From Chloroflexota bacterium (GTDB lineage Bacteria; Chloroflexota; Anaerolineae; Anaerolineales; DRMV01): a stretch of DNA of 20,917 bases. The stretch spans positions 1 through 20,917 of the forward strand of contig JAADFA010000003.1 in NCBI GenBank assembly GCA_013153135.1, read 5' to 3'. Below, piece after piece: positions 14,644 to 20,917 of this stretch (position 1 is the stretch's first letter; each line of letters opens with the position of its first letter). Under the pieces are notes generated by a model, which was not told the DNA's origin, did not search any database, and worked only from the letters and a program-made list of their open reading frames with translations. Position numbers and translations under genes: made by a program.

Positions 14644-15314
14644 TGGATGACCTATTCCACGCCTCACCCAATGGATTTTTGCCTTGGTTGCGGCGTCGAA
14701 TCGAGGCCCTGCCCCCGGAACCGCGCGACCCTTTTGGCTCCGCGTTGCCGCGGCCGACAAGGCCTGCCGCGGTTTTGGTCCCCTTGGTCTTTGCCCAGGG
14801 AGCATGGCATTTGTTATTCCTGCGACGTGCGGAACATCCGCACGACCCCCATAGTGGCCAAATCGCTTTCCCCGGCGGCCGTACGGAGTCCCAAGATCCA
14901 GATGCACGCGCGACCGCGCTGCGTGAAGCTCAAGAAGAGCTAGGGCTGCGCACAGTCGATGTGACATTGCTCGCGGCTTTGCCACCGCATCGTACCGCGA
15001 GCAACTATTGTGTAACTCCTTGGCTGGGTTACGTGCATTACTGGCCCTACCCCTTACGTTTGCAGCCAGATGAAGTAGCAGAAACGTTTCTTGTTCCTTT
15101 GGCCTGGCTCGCAGATACCCGGCACCTAGAACGTCGCTGGCGTCGTTTGGCCACGCGTCTTGTTCCTACCTATTATTTTCGCCATCCGCGCGCGTTGATT
15201 TGGGGTGCCACCGCGCGTATGGTGGTTACTCTGTTGCACGCGTTAGGCTACGCTCCCGCGTATCTCGAGCAAGGCATTCCCTTGAGCAGATCGTTTACCG
15301 CCTCAATTCGGTAG
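14640..15314 (+). CDS. Nudix hydrolase, CoA pyrophosphatase type (NudL/NUDT7-like)
   Basis: A 224-aa enzyme that probably hydrolyses CoA or CoA derivatives to phosphopantetheine and 3',5'-ADP in a metal-dependent reaction. The CoA-type signature HPHDPHSGQIAFPGG (66-80) leads into a Nudix box ending ALREAQEELGL (93-103). The spacing between the Gly pair and REAQEE is longer than the canonical box, as in this subfamily, and Asp86 stands near the expected acidic position. TASNYCVTPWLGYV follows as in NudL. The start codon overlaps the trmI stop (ATGA, 14640-14643), a sign of coupling; no strong ribosome binding site is seen. Its 3' end overlaps the opposite-strand DUF389 gene by 20 bases. Confidence 0.87.
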   Translation: MMDDLFHASPNGFLPWLRRRIEALPPEPRDPFGSALPRPTRPAAVLVPLVFAQGAWHLLFLRRAEHPHDPHSGQIAFPGGRTESQDPDARATALREAQEELGLRTVDVTLLAALPPHRTASNYCVTPWLGYVHYWPYPLRLQPDEVAETFLVPLAWLADTRHLERRWRRLATRLVPTYYFRHPRALIWGATARMVVTLLHALGYAPAYLEQGIPLSRSFTASIR

Positions 15315-16749
15315 GCGTTGGTGTCGCACTGGGTGTTGGGGTCGCGGTTGCGACATAAAGCAATGGGAGCCACCCGATCCGGCCTTCCGCATCTTGGACC
15401 ATAACCCATACATATGGTCCCGCGACTTGGGTCAAGTGATACACTTGCACTGGTGCGCCCGGGTTGAGCCGGCCGATGATGGGGCCTTCAGGCCACTGGC
15501 GCAGCTTGACGCCCATACCATATGTGCGCACAATGAACCCTAACGCAGGGGTGGGCGTTGCCGTGGGAGTCGGCGTGGCAGTGGGCGTGGCCGTCGGAGT
15601 CGCGCTGGCCGTGGGGCTTGGAGTGAAGGTGGGCGTGGGGGTGGGCGTATTGGTTGGGGTAGGGGATGGGCCTGGGGTCGGCGTTGGGGTCGGTGTAGGG
15701 GGGACGAGGGGGTCGAGCCGCGCGGTGAGGACTTGATTGACCACGATGGCCACGGGGCGCCCAAGCCGAGAAGCAATGGCCTTTTGCAGACGAAGCACTT
15801 CGTGATAGCGCAGTGAGCGCGTGGTGCGCACAGTAAGCGTGAGGTGCAATGTACCGTCCTCGGTATAGGTGGGGAGCATTTCGACCAATTCAAGGTGGGC
15901 TCGCTGTACCTCCTCCCGCACGACTTGATTAATGCGCCGTTCTTCCCGTGCGTGCGAAACGTAACGCGTGCTCATATAGGCTAAAGGGACGGCCAGTAAT
16001 AAGGTCAATGCAGCGGAGATGCGCAAGGAGCGCGGCACGTTGGTCCAGGTAGGCAGGCGCAGAGGCGCTGGGGTGCCGATACCCAACAGGAAGAAAACAG
16101 ACATGGACGCGAAGCCGATGGCGATCACGTTGGTCAGAAAGAGCAACGTCGCGCCACCGGCCACGTCCCATCGATCAAGGGAGAGACCAATGCCCACGGT
16201 GCACAAAGGCGGCATGAGCGCGGTTGCGATGGCCACACCAGGCAAGGTGGGTGAGAGGTTGGGCCACGCGAGGGCGAAGGCCGCGGCCGCGCCGCCCGCG
16301 AGCGCAATGCCGAGGTCAATGGGTCCGGGGCGTGTGCGCGCGACGACTTCCTGAGGCAAGTCCTGCAACAAGATGAAAGGCAGGCGCAAGTTGAGCTCGC
16401 TTAGCAACCACGCGGTCAGGATGGCCATTACCGCGCCCTGCAGCAACGTACCCGCGGATGCGCGCAGCAAGCGCTGATCGGCTGTCAAGGTCGCGAAACC
16501 CAGGGCCAGGACCGAGGACATGAGCGGTGCGACCAACATGGCGCCGATAACTGTCGCGGGCGAGTCGATGAGCAGGCCCAAGGTCGCAATGACCGCGGAG
16601 AGGAAGACCATGACGTAATACGCCAAGCCGGGCCGCGCGGTCTCGTGCAGGTAGGCGCGCACCTTGTCTTCTTGTTGCCGCGTAATCTCTACCCAAGCGC
16701 GCATGCGTTGGGCCCACGCGTCTTTCCATCGGCGCCACATCTGTCGCAT
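15295..16749 (-). CDS. DUF389 (TIGR00341-type) membrane protein fused to an SH3-like domain
   Basis: A 484-aa protein. Residues 43-262 hold six or seven membrane helices with DUF389 marks: LIDSPATVIGAMLVAPLMSSVLAL as the core motif (59-82), PGVAIATALMPPLCTVGIGLS (170-190) and LLFLTNVIAIGFAS (202-215). An outer or cytosolic alpha-beta segment (about 263-350) ends in ARLDPLVPP. A Thr/Pro linker (351-401) joins an SH3b-like module (403-466: VRTYGMGVKLRQWPEGPIIG, GRIGWLPLLYV), then a second short TP tail. DUF389 function is not established. SH3b modules commonly bind cell-wall peptides, so the C-terminus is probably outside. It lies 15 bases after the RNase gene, with GTGAGG as a modest ribosome binding site. 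It overlaps the Nudix gene tail to tail. Confidence 0.87.
   Translation of the reverse strand: MRQMWRRWKDAWAQRMRAWVEITRQQEDKVRAYLHETARPGLAYYVMVFLSAVIATLGLLIDSPATVIGAMLVAPLMSSVLALGFATLTADQRLLRASAGTLLQGAVMAILTAWLLSELNLRLPFILLQDLPQEVVARTRPGPIDLGIALAGGAAAAFALAWPNLSPTLPGVAIATALMPPLCTVGIGLSLDRWDVAGGATLLFLTNVIAIGFASMSVFFLLGIGTPAPLRLPTWTNVPRSLRISAALTLLLAVPLAYMSTRYVSHAREERRINQVVREEVQRAHLELVEMLPTYTEDGTLHLTLTVRTTRSLRYHEVLRLQKAIASRLGRPVAIVVNQVLTARLDPLVPPTPTPTPTPGPSPTPTNTPTPTPTFTPSPTASATPTATPTATPTPTATPTPALGFIVRTYGMGVKLRQWPEGPIIGRLNPGAPVQVYHLTQVAGPYVWVMVQDAEGRIGWLPLLYVATATPTPSATPTPTELRR
15547..15699 (-). repeat. Low-complexity Thr/Pro codon repeat in the DUF389 gene
   Basis: About 150 bases of near-repetitive ACN-CCN codons encode the 51-residue linker between the DUF389 part and the SH3-like module. 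It resembles the lipoprotein and LysM linkers but lies in an unrelated gene. Confidence 0.8.
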
Positions 16750-16764
16750 GGTTCAGCCTCACGC

Positions 16765-18621
16765 TTAGCCTTGTATGCCCAACCATTCTAGGTGCACGCG
16801 CAAATCGGGTAGGGACACGTTGCGCACCCGTAGGAGCACGTGGCTGTTTAGTGGGACTTCGCCCCGCGCGTGCACACGTTCGATGAGCCCCAGGTCCGGG
16901 ATAGCCACCGTAACCCAGGGCGGTTGTTGTTCCACTACGATACCTTCGCCCTGCCAATCAGGATTTTCGAGCAGGTAAACCAAAATCCAGTGGCGTCGCG
17001 AGCGCCGCTCTGCGAGGCGTACATGCTCGCGCATGGCTTCGGCCATGCCAACTCGTTCGAGCACGGCACTCGCGTCGAGCACCTCACGCCCGGCCAAGTG
17101 TGCGCGCAACTGTTGGTGCACGACCAAGTCCAAATAGCGCCGCAAGGGGCTGGTGGCCTGAACGTACGCCTCTAGCCCCAAGCCGCCATGGGGCGCGGGC
17201 ACGCTCTTGTATTCACTACGATGAAACGTGCGCCGCAGCGCGTACATCCCCGCGAGCCCGGCAGGAACGTCGTCCACCTCACGCGGGGGGAGCTGCGTGG
17301 TATAGGGCAAGGGCAGGTTGTGCTGCTGCGCGTATTGGGCGATGGCCTCGCCTGCCATGAGCATGGCCTCGCGCACGAGGTCGCGGCTACGCAGGGGGAG
17401 AAGCGGCTTGATCTGGATCGGGCCGTCGGGCATCTGCACCCGCACTTTGACTTCGGGCAGGCTAACCAGGCGCGCACCTTGGCGTAACCGCCGAGCCGCA
17501 TATCGCCGCGCGAGCTCCCACATACGGGCCAGATCGGGCTCTTGGTCCAAGAGCGTTTCAGCATCTTCGTAGGTCAGACGGCGCACCCGCACCCAGGTAG
17601 GTCGGATGACCACATCGAGGATACGCGCGTGCTCATCCAACCGCAGGCCAAATGAGAGCGCAGGTGAAACCGGATGCAGACCTAAGCCTAGACGCTCGCG
17701 CGCAGCGTCGGGCAGCATGGGGACAACGCCTTCGGGCAGATATACACTGCTCCCACGTTCCCGAGCTTCCAGGTCAGCAGGGCTATCAGGCGGGACCAAT
17801 GCCGCGACGTCGGCCACGTGCACCCACAGGCGTTCACCATCCCAGCTGAGCGCGTCATCAGGGTCTTGGCTACCTTCATCGTCAATGGCCCAGGCCGCAA
17901 GGTGCGTGAGGTCAAGCCGGGGCTCATCGGGCAAATCGGGCAGGGGGTGCTGGGGTGCGTGAGTCACGATGCCATATCGGGCAGGATAGGGGTTAACGCG
18001 CGGGCTCCACACACCCCATTGCAACAGCAGGCGGTGTGCCTCGACCGGGGTTTGACGTACGCCCAGAGCTTCGAGGACGCGGCTGCGCGCACGTTTTCCC
18101 AGCGCGACTTGTTCGACCTCGTGGATGAATTCAGCATCAGCCTCGGGGTCCACGCGGCCTTGTTTGGCCCGCGCGAGGAACGCGTGCCAAGCCTCGCGCT
18201 GACGTTGGCGTTGCTCCCGTTGGCGGCGCAGGGCTTCGACATCGTCGGGCGTGCGGGCTTGAATGGCCTGGGGCGAACCGGTAAAGTACAGGCCATCCTG
18301 CAGGGCCTGCCAAACGGCCCACGCGGTGGCTGGGGTGTAATCGCCGTACGCGAGCGCGGCCAGCTCCGCGAGGGAGAGCGGTTCTTCTCCCTGGAGGACC
18401 TCCCAAGCCTCGAGCAGAGGTGGCCAATCGATATCGCCTGGCAGGCGTGGGGGCGCATCGGCCGGACCCGGATGCAGCAAGATCACGTCCTTAGGCCGCA
18501 CGCGCACCCGTTGACCGTCGGCGGTCCACAGAGCAAGTCGCGGCCCTACCTGTTCTACATACGCCGGTCGCCCCCGATAGACCACAAGCGCGCCTTGGGG
18601 GATGGCGTTCGTCGTCTCCAT
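16765..18621 (-). CDS. RNase II/R family 3'-5' exoribonuclease (RNB domain)
   Basis: A 618-aa hydrolytic exonuclease for RNA turnover. The N-terminal 1-50 is a small beta domain (KOW/S1-like), followed by a helical region (60-230) with an Arg/Gln-rich stretch (131-142). The RNB catalytic block is AIDDEGSQDPDDALSW (245-260), with the four metal-binding Asp residues Asp247, Asp253, Asp255 and Asp256 present. YVQATSPLRRYLDLVVHQQL (486-505) is the conserved C-terminal part of the RNB fold. An S1-like tail covers about 555-618. It is shorter than E. coli RNase R (about 813) and near RNase II (644). GGGAG precedes the ATG by 6 nt. It follows the carboxyltransferase gene by 27 bases and leads the DUF389 gene, so the three form one minus-strand operon. 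Confidence 0.9.
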   Translation of the reverse strand: METTNAIPQGALVVYRGRPAYVEQVGPRLALWTADGQRVRVRPKDVILLHPGPADAPPRLPGDIDWPPLLEAWEVLQGEEPLSLAELAALAYGDYTPATAWAVWQALQDGLYFTGSPQAIQARTPDDVEALRRQREQRQRQREAWHAFLARAKQGRVDPEADAEFIHEVEQVALGKRARSRVLEALGVRQTPVEAHRLLLQWGVWSPRVNPYPARYGIVTHAPQHPLPDLPDEPRLDLTHLAAWAIDDEGSQDPDDALSWDGERLWVHVADVAALVPPDSPADLEARERGSSVYLPEGVVPMLPDAARERLGLGLHPVSPALSFGLRLDEHARILDVVIRPTWVRVRRLTYEDAETLLDQEPDLARMWELARRYAARRLRQGARLVSLPEVKVRVQMPDGPIQIKPLLPLRSRDLVREAMLMAGEAIAQYAQQHNLPLPYTTQLPPREVDDVPAGLAGMYALRRTFHRSEYKSVPAPHGGLGLEAYVQATSPLRRYLDLVVHQQLRAHLAGREVLDASAVLERVGMAEAMREHVRLAERRSRRHWILVYLLENPDWQGEGIVVEQQPPWVTVAIPDLGLIERVHARGEVPLNSHVLLRVRNVSLPDLRVHLEWLGIQG

Positions 18622-18648
18622 GGTGCTCCCTTCCCATCCGGCCGCGCG

Positions 18649-20298
18649 TCACATACGAAAGACCCCAAACCGTCCTTCTTCGCGCGGGGATTGCAGCACG
18701 ATCTGCAACGCCAGGCCGAGGACGTCGCGCGTCTGAACCGGGTCCAAAATGCCGTCATCCCACAGCCGAGCGGTGGCGTAATAAGGATTGCCCTCGCGCT
18801 CGTACTTCTCGAGAATGGGCGCTTTGAAGGCTTCGGCTTCGTCGCCCTGGAGCGGGGGTTTGCCTTCCCGTTCCCGTTGATTGTTTTTGACCGTGAGGAG
18901 CACGTTTGCCGCTTGCTCGCCACCCATGACGCTGATGCGGCTGTTGGGCCAGGTCCAGAGGAAGCGCGGGTTATACCCACGGCCGGCCATCGCGTAGTTG
19001 CCTGCGCCGAAGGAACCGCCGATGATGACGGTGATTTTGGGCACGGTCGCGTTGGCGACCGCATGCACCATCTTCGCGCCGTCCTTCGCAATGCCACCGG
19101 CTTCATACTCTTTGCCTACCATGAAACCGGTGATGTTCTGCAAAAAGAGCAGGGGGATGCCACGTTGTTGGCAGAGTTCAATGAAGTGGGTGCCTTTGAG
19201 CGCGCTCTCGCTGAACAGCACGCCATTATTGGCGATAATGCCGACAGGATACCCATGGATGCGCGCGAAGCCTGTGACAAGGGTGGTGCCGTACCGAGCC
19301 TTGAATTCCTGGAAACGGCTGCCGTCCACCAGTCGCGCGATGATTTCGCGGACGTCGTAGGTTTCGCGGAACGTACGCGGGAGGATGCCGTAGATTTGGT
19401 CCGCAGGGTATAGCGGGTCTTCCGGCGGTGCGAGCTCGAGGGTATCGAGCCACGTGGGGCGTGGGGTAATACGTGGCGGCAAAGCCGCGATAATCTCGCG
19501 TGTAATCGCGATAGCGTGCTCGTCGTCTTCCGCGTAATGATCGGCTACGCCCGAGATGCGGGTGTGCACGTCCGCGCCACCCAGTTCTTCCGCGCTCACC
19601 CGGACGCCCGTTGCGGCCTGGACCAGGGGAGGACCGCCGAGGAAAATCGCGCCTGTGCCTTTGACGATCACGGCTTCGTCGCTCATCGCGGGCACGTACG
19701 CCCCGCCCGCGGTGCTGTGGCCCATAACCACCGCGATCTGGGGAATGCCTTTGGCGCTCATGCGCGCCTGATTGTAGAAAATGCGGCCGAAGTGGTGGGC
19801 GTCGGGGAAGACCTCGGCTTGCAAAGGCAAAAACGCGCCGCCTGAGTCAACGAGGTAGATGGTGGGGAGGTAATTCTCCTCCGCGATCTGTTGCGCGCGG
19901 AGGTGCTTTTTCACAGTGAGGGGGAAATAGGTGCCGCCTTTGACCGTCGCGTCGTTGGCCACGATCATAACCAGCCGCCCCGCGACCCGACCGATACCAG
20001 TGACAATGCCCGCTGCGGGTACAGGGCCGTATTGGTCGTCATATACGCCCCACGCAGCCAAAGGAGAAAGCTCCAAGAACGGCGAACCGGGGTCCAGCAA
20101 ACGACGGATGCGTTCACGCACGAAGAGCTTACCTTGTTCTGCAATTCGGCGGTGGTACTTTTCCGCGCCACCGCGGCGCACCTGCTCCAGGCGTTGGTGC
20201 AGTTCCTCAGCTAAAGCCTTATGATGCTGATAATTGGCGCGATAAGTTGGGTCTTGGGGCTGGATAAAGGTAGGTAAAGGCGTGCCAAAGACCGTCAT
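18649..20298 (-). CDS. Acyl-CoA carboxylase carboxyltransferase subunit, methylcrotonyl-CoA carboxylase beta type
   Basis: A 549-aa biotin-dependent carboxyltransferase. The ATG at 20298 is chosen; a TTG four codons upstream abuts the -10 TATAAT and is unlikely. The N-lobe contains AEQGKLFVRERIRRLLDPGSPFLEL, VANDATVKGGTYFPLTVKKHLRAQQIA and VDSGGAFLPLQAEVFPD, and the C-lobe contains GFMVGKEYEAGGIAKDGAKM, GGSFGAGNYAMAGRGYNPRF and TWPNSRISVMGGEQAANVL. These match 3-methylcrotonyl-CoA carboxylase beta (leucine degradation) better than propionyl- or acetyl-CoA enzymes; geranyl-CoA carboxylase remains possible. The biotin carboxylase/BCCP partner is not in the window. It is the first gene of the operon with the RNase and DUF389 genes. 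Confidence 0.92.
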   Translation of the reverse strand: MTVFGTPLPTFIQPQDPTYRANYQHHKALAEELHQRLEQVRRGGAEKYHRRIAEQGKLFVRERIRRLLDPGSPFLELSPLAAWGVYDDQYGPVPAAGIVTGIGRVAGRLVMIVANDATVKGGTYFPLTVKKHLRAQQIAEENYLPTIYLVDSGGAFLPLQAEVFPDAHHFGRIFYNQARMSAKGIPQIAVVMGHSTAGGAYVPAMSDEAVIVKGTGAIFLGGPPLVQAATGVRVSAEELGGADVHTRISGVADHYAEDDEHAIAITREIIAALPPRITPRPTWLDTLELAPPEDPLYPADQIYGILPRTFRETYDVREIIARLVDGSRFQEFKARYGTTLVTGFARIHGYPVGIIANNGVLFSESALKGTHFIELCQQRGIPLLFLQNITGFMVGKEYEAGGIAKDGAKMVHAVANATVPKITVIIGGSFGAGNYAMAGRGYNPRFLWTWPNSRISVMGGEQAANVLLTVKNNQREREGKPPLQGDEAEAFKAPILEKYEREGNPYYATARLWDDGILDPVQTRDVLGLALQIVLQSPREEGRFGVFRM

Positions 20299-20309
20299 AA
20301 GCGCCCCCA

Positions 20310-20337
20310 ATTATAGCCGTGTGAGGTTATTGTACCA
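20310..20337 (-). promoter_or_regulatory. Two stacked -10 elements for the carboxyltransferase operon
   Basis: On the minus strand TGGTACAAT (20337-20329, extended -10) lies upstream of TATAAT (20315-20310). The first would give a leader of about 24 nt that includes GGGGG (20308-20304). The second would start only about 5 nt before the ATG and lose that site. No strong -35 is visible for either. Confidence 0.5.
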
Positions 20338-20563
20338 TTGGCCTCGGCAGACTTACGGCCTGGGGCGCGAGGCACCCCTAAGTCCCTATATTTTTCCAAC
20401 CTCGGCGCCAGATCGCCTCGTGGCTCGTCGTGAGACCCAGCGAAGGAGGAGAAGAGAGGGCTCGGTGGGTATCGGGCCATACAGGAAAGGCCTCCTCTCG
20501 ACCTGACGTCAGACTTTCTGGAAAAAGTACCCCTCAGGCCGAGAGCGAAATGTTCGTCTCCTC
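20338..20563. other. Intergenic region without a recognisable gene
   Basis: Together with the regulatory elements on either side, this belongs to a gap of more than 500 bases between two divergent genes. Small frames here have no ribosome binding site and random-looking composition. The one visible structure is CTGACGTCAG (20503-20512), a perfect 10-bp palindrome that might be an operator. No T-tract hairpin is seen in this part. Confidence 0.5.
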
Positions 20564-20593
20564 TTGCCAGCGAGCCTGCAGTTGTGTTATGCT
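20564..20593 (+). promoter_or_regulatory. Promoter upstream of the hairpin RNA
   Basis: TTGCCA (20564-20569, five of six matches to TTGACA), an 18-bp spacer, and TATGCT (20588-20593) with a TGT extension (20585-20587) make the most complete promoter in the window. The start would fall near 20600. Confidence 0.6.
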
Positions 20594-20599
20594 TTACTC

Positions 20600-20671
20600 A
20601 GCCATGGGTAGCCCCTCCTGGCATGGGGTTTGGAATGTTTTCCCCAATTTTGCCGGAGGGGCTATCTTTTT
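20600..20671 (+). ncRNA. Putative short structured RNA or attenuator ending in a T tract
   Basis: TAGCCCCTCC (20609-20618) pairs perfectly with GGAGGGGCTA (20655-20664). Inside, GGCA (20620-20623) pairs with TGCC (20651-20654) and TGGGG (20624-20628) with CCCCA (20642-20646), leaving a bulged T, an ATTT bulge and a 13-nt loop. TCTTTTT (20665-20671) follows. It starts about 10 nt after the promoter, so the product would be an RNA of about 70 nt or a terminated leader of the Fic-like gene. I do not recognise a known riboswitch class. Confidence 0.45.
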
Positions 20672-20756
20672 CCAGCCCGCTTCCTGGAACAGCTCACCTA
20701 CTAAATTGAAATACACTCTGTACAGGATATGCCTGCCGAAATGTCATGGCGGAAAG

Positions 20757-20765
20757 TGCTATAAT
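20757..20765 (+). promoter_or_regulatory. Extended -10 promoter for the Fic-like gene
   Basis: TGCTATAAT is the same 9-mer as the nitrilase promoter. It lies 60 bases before the Fic-like ATG. No good -35 is present. Confidence 0.55.
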
Positions 20766-20768
20766 ATT

Positions 20769-20804
20769 GATCCAGGATCTGAAAAAGACAAGAGCGAGTC
20801 TCGC
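20769..20804 (+). promoter_or_regulatory. Two short palindromes at the Fic-like gene start region
   Basis: GATCCAGGATC (20769-20779) is an 11-base odd palindrome covering the expected transcription start, and GCGAGTCTCGC (20794-20804) is another just before the AGGAGG (20807-20812). Their position suggests operators or a short mRNA hairpin; this is inference. Confidence 0.35.
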
Positions 20805-20824
20805 CCAGGAGGACTTCTCCAAGG

Positions 20825-20917
20825 ATGCGGGCCCAAGATTTTACGCCTCAAGCACCGGGGCGGGTTGTTCGCGTAGGGCGTGATGCCACGGCTTATTGGG
20901 CTTTTGTTCCCGATCCT
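20825..20917 (+). CDS. Fic-family protein, N-terminal fragment (cut by window end)
   Basis: The first 31 codons of a gene that runs off the window. The ATG at 20825 has AGGAGG (20807-20812) 12 nt upstream and an extended -10 promoter before that. The readable part begins MRAQDFTPQAPGRVV and ends TAYWAFVPDP. The Y-x-AFVP-x-P pattern is the start of the Fic N-terminal domain, usually continued as LPP, in proteins that AMPylate targets through an HPFxxGNGR motif. The catalytic Fic motif lies beyond the window, so the family call is provisional. It is divergent from the carboxyltransferase operon. Confidence 0.55.
   Translation, partial: MRAQDFTPQAPGRVVRVGRDATAYWAFVPDP

Noticed and set aside
15547..15699. 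CRISPR-like short repeats
   Set aside because: The repeats are in-frame Thr/Pro codons without unique spacers of regular length, inside a coding region.
17818..19413. A 531-codon open frame on the plus strand
   Set aside because: It lies antisense across the RNase and carboxyltransferase genes, which have clear catalytic motifs and ribosome binding sites. Its protein has no recognisable domain. High GC content makes long antisense frames common.
20604..20876. A possible small cysteine-containing protein of about 90 aa
   Set aside because: No ribosome binding site precedes the ATG, it reads through the hairpin and the Fic promoter, and it overlaps the Fic-like start in another frame.

Overview
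The window looks like chromosomal DNA from a GC-rich member of the Chloroflexota, probably an Anaerolineae-like and perhaps thermophilic lineage. That placement is inference. It rests on exported proteins with long Thr/Pro (TPTPTP) linkers, an ECF sigma factor followed by a DUF5667-type membrane protein, a DUF11-plus-sortase surface protein, and tightly packed operons with strong AGGAGG ribosome binding sites. I see no rRNA, tRNA, CRISPR array, insertion sequence or phage gene. Most of the window is ordinary core and envelope biology.

Layout. (1) 167-4543, plus strand: a MaoC-type hydratase, a large surface protein ending in a sortase domain, a SAM methyltransferase with a C-terminal Trm112-like zinc finger, and a short homoserine dehydrogenase. 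The last three have ribosome binding sites overlapping or next to the previous stop codon. (2) 4572-8105, minus strand: a nitrilase-family amidohydrolase overlapping recN by 11 bases, then a separate lipoprotein gene. (3) 8148-8176: back-to-back extended -10 promoters separate this from the plus-strand cupin - psuG - UDP-glucuronate decarboxylase-like operon (8227-10613). (4) 10745-12691: ECF sigma factor and its abutting membrane partner with a long Asp/His/Pro/Thr-rich tail. (5) 12954-15314: LysM envelope protein, trmI (tRNA m1A methyltransferase) and a CoA-type Nudix hydrolase, preceded by a terminator, a promoter and an attenuator-like leader. (6) 15295-20298, minus strand: methylcrotonyl-CoA carboxylase-type carboxyltransferase, an RNase II/R family exonuclease and a DUF389 membrane protein fused to an SH3-like domain. 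The DUF389 gene overlaps the Nudix gene tail to tail by 20 bases. (7) 20299-20824: a regulatory region with promoters on both strands and a strong hairpin with a T tract. (8) 20825 to the end: the first 31 codons of a probable Fic-family protein.

How the parts fit. Several genes concern the cell surface: sortase fusion, LysM protein, lipoprotein, DUF389-SH3, sigma/membrane partner and sugar-nucleotide decarboxylase. Others are housekeeping: recN, trmI, RNase, homoserine dehydrogenase, psuG, Nudix and carboxyltransferase. The best leads for something new are the LPETG motif lying in the same polypeptide as a complete sortase domain, the mutually exclusive hairpins ahead of the LysM gene, the promoter-plus-hairpin unit at 20564-20671, and the Asp/His-rich tail on the sigma partner. 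I did not find a complete undescribed defence or mobile system.
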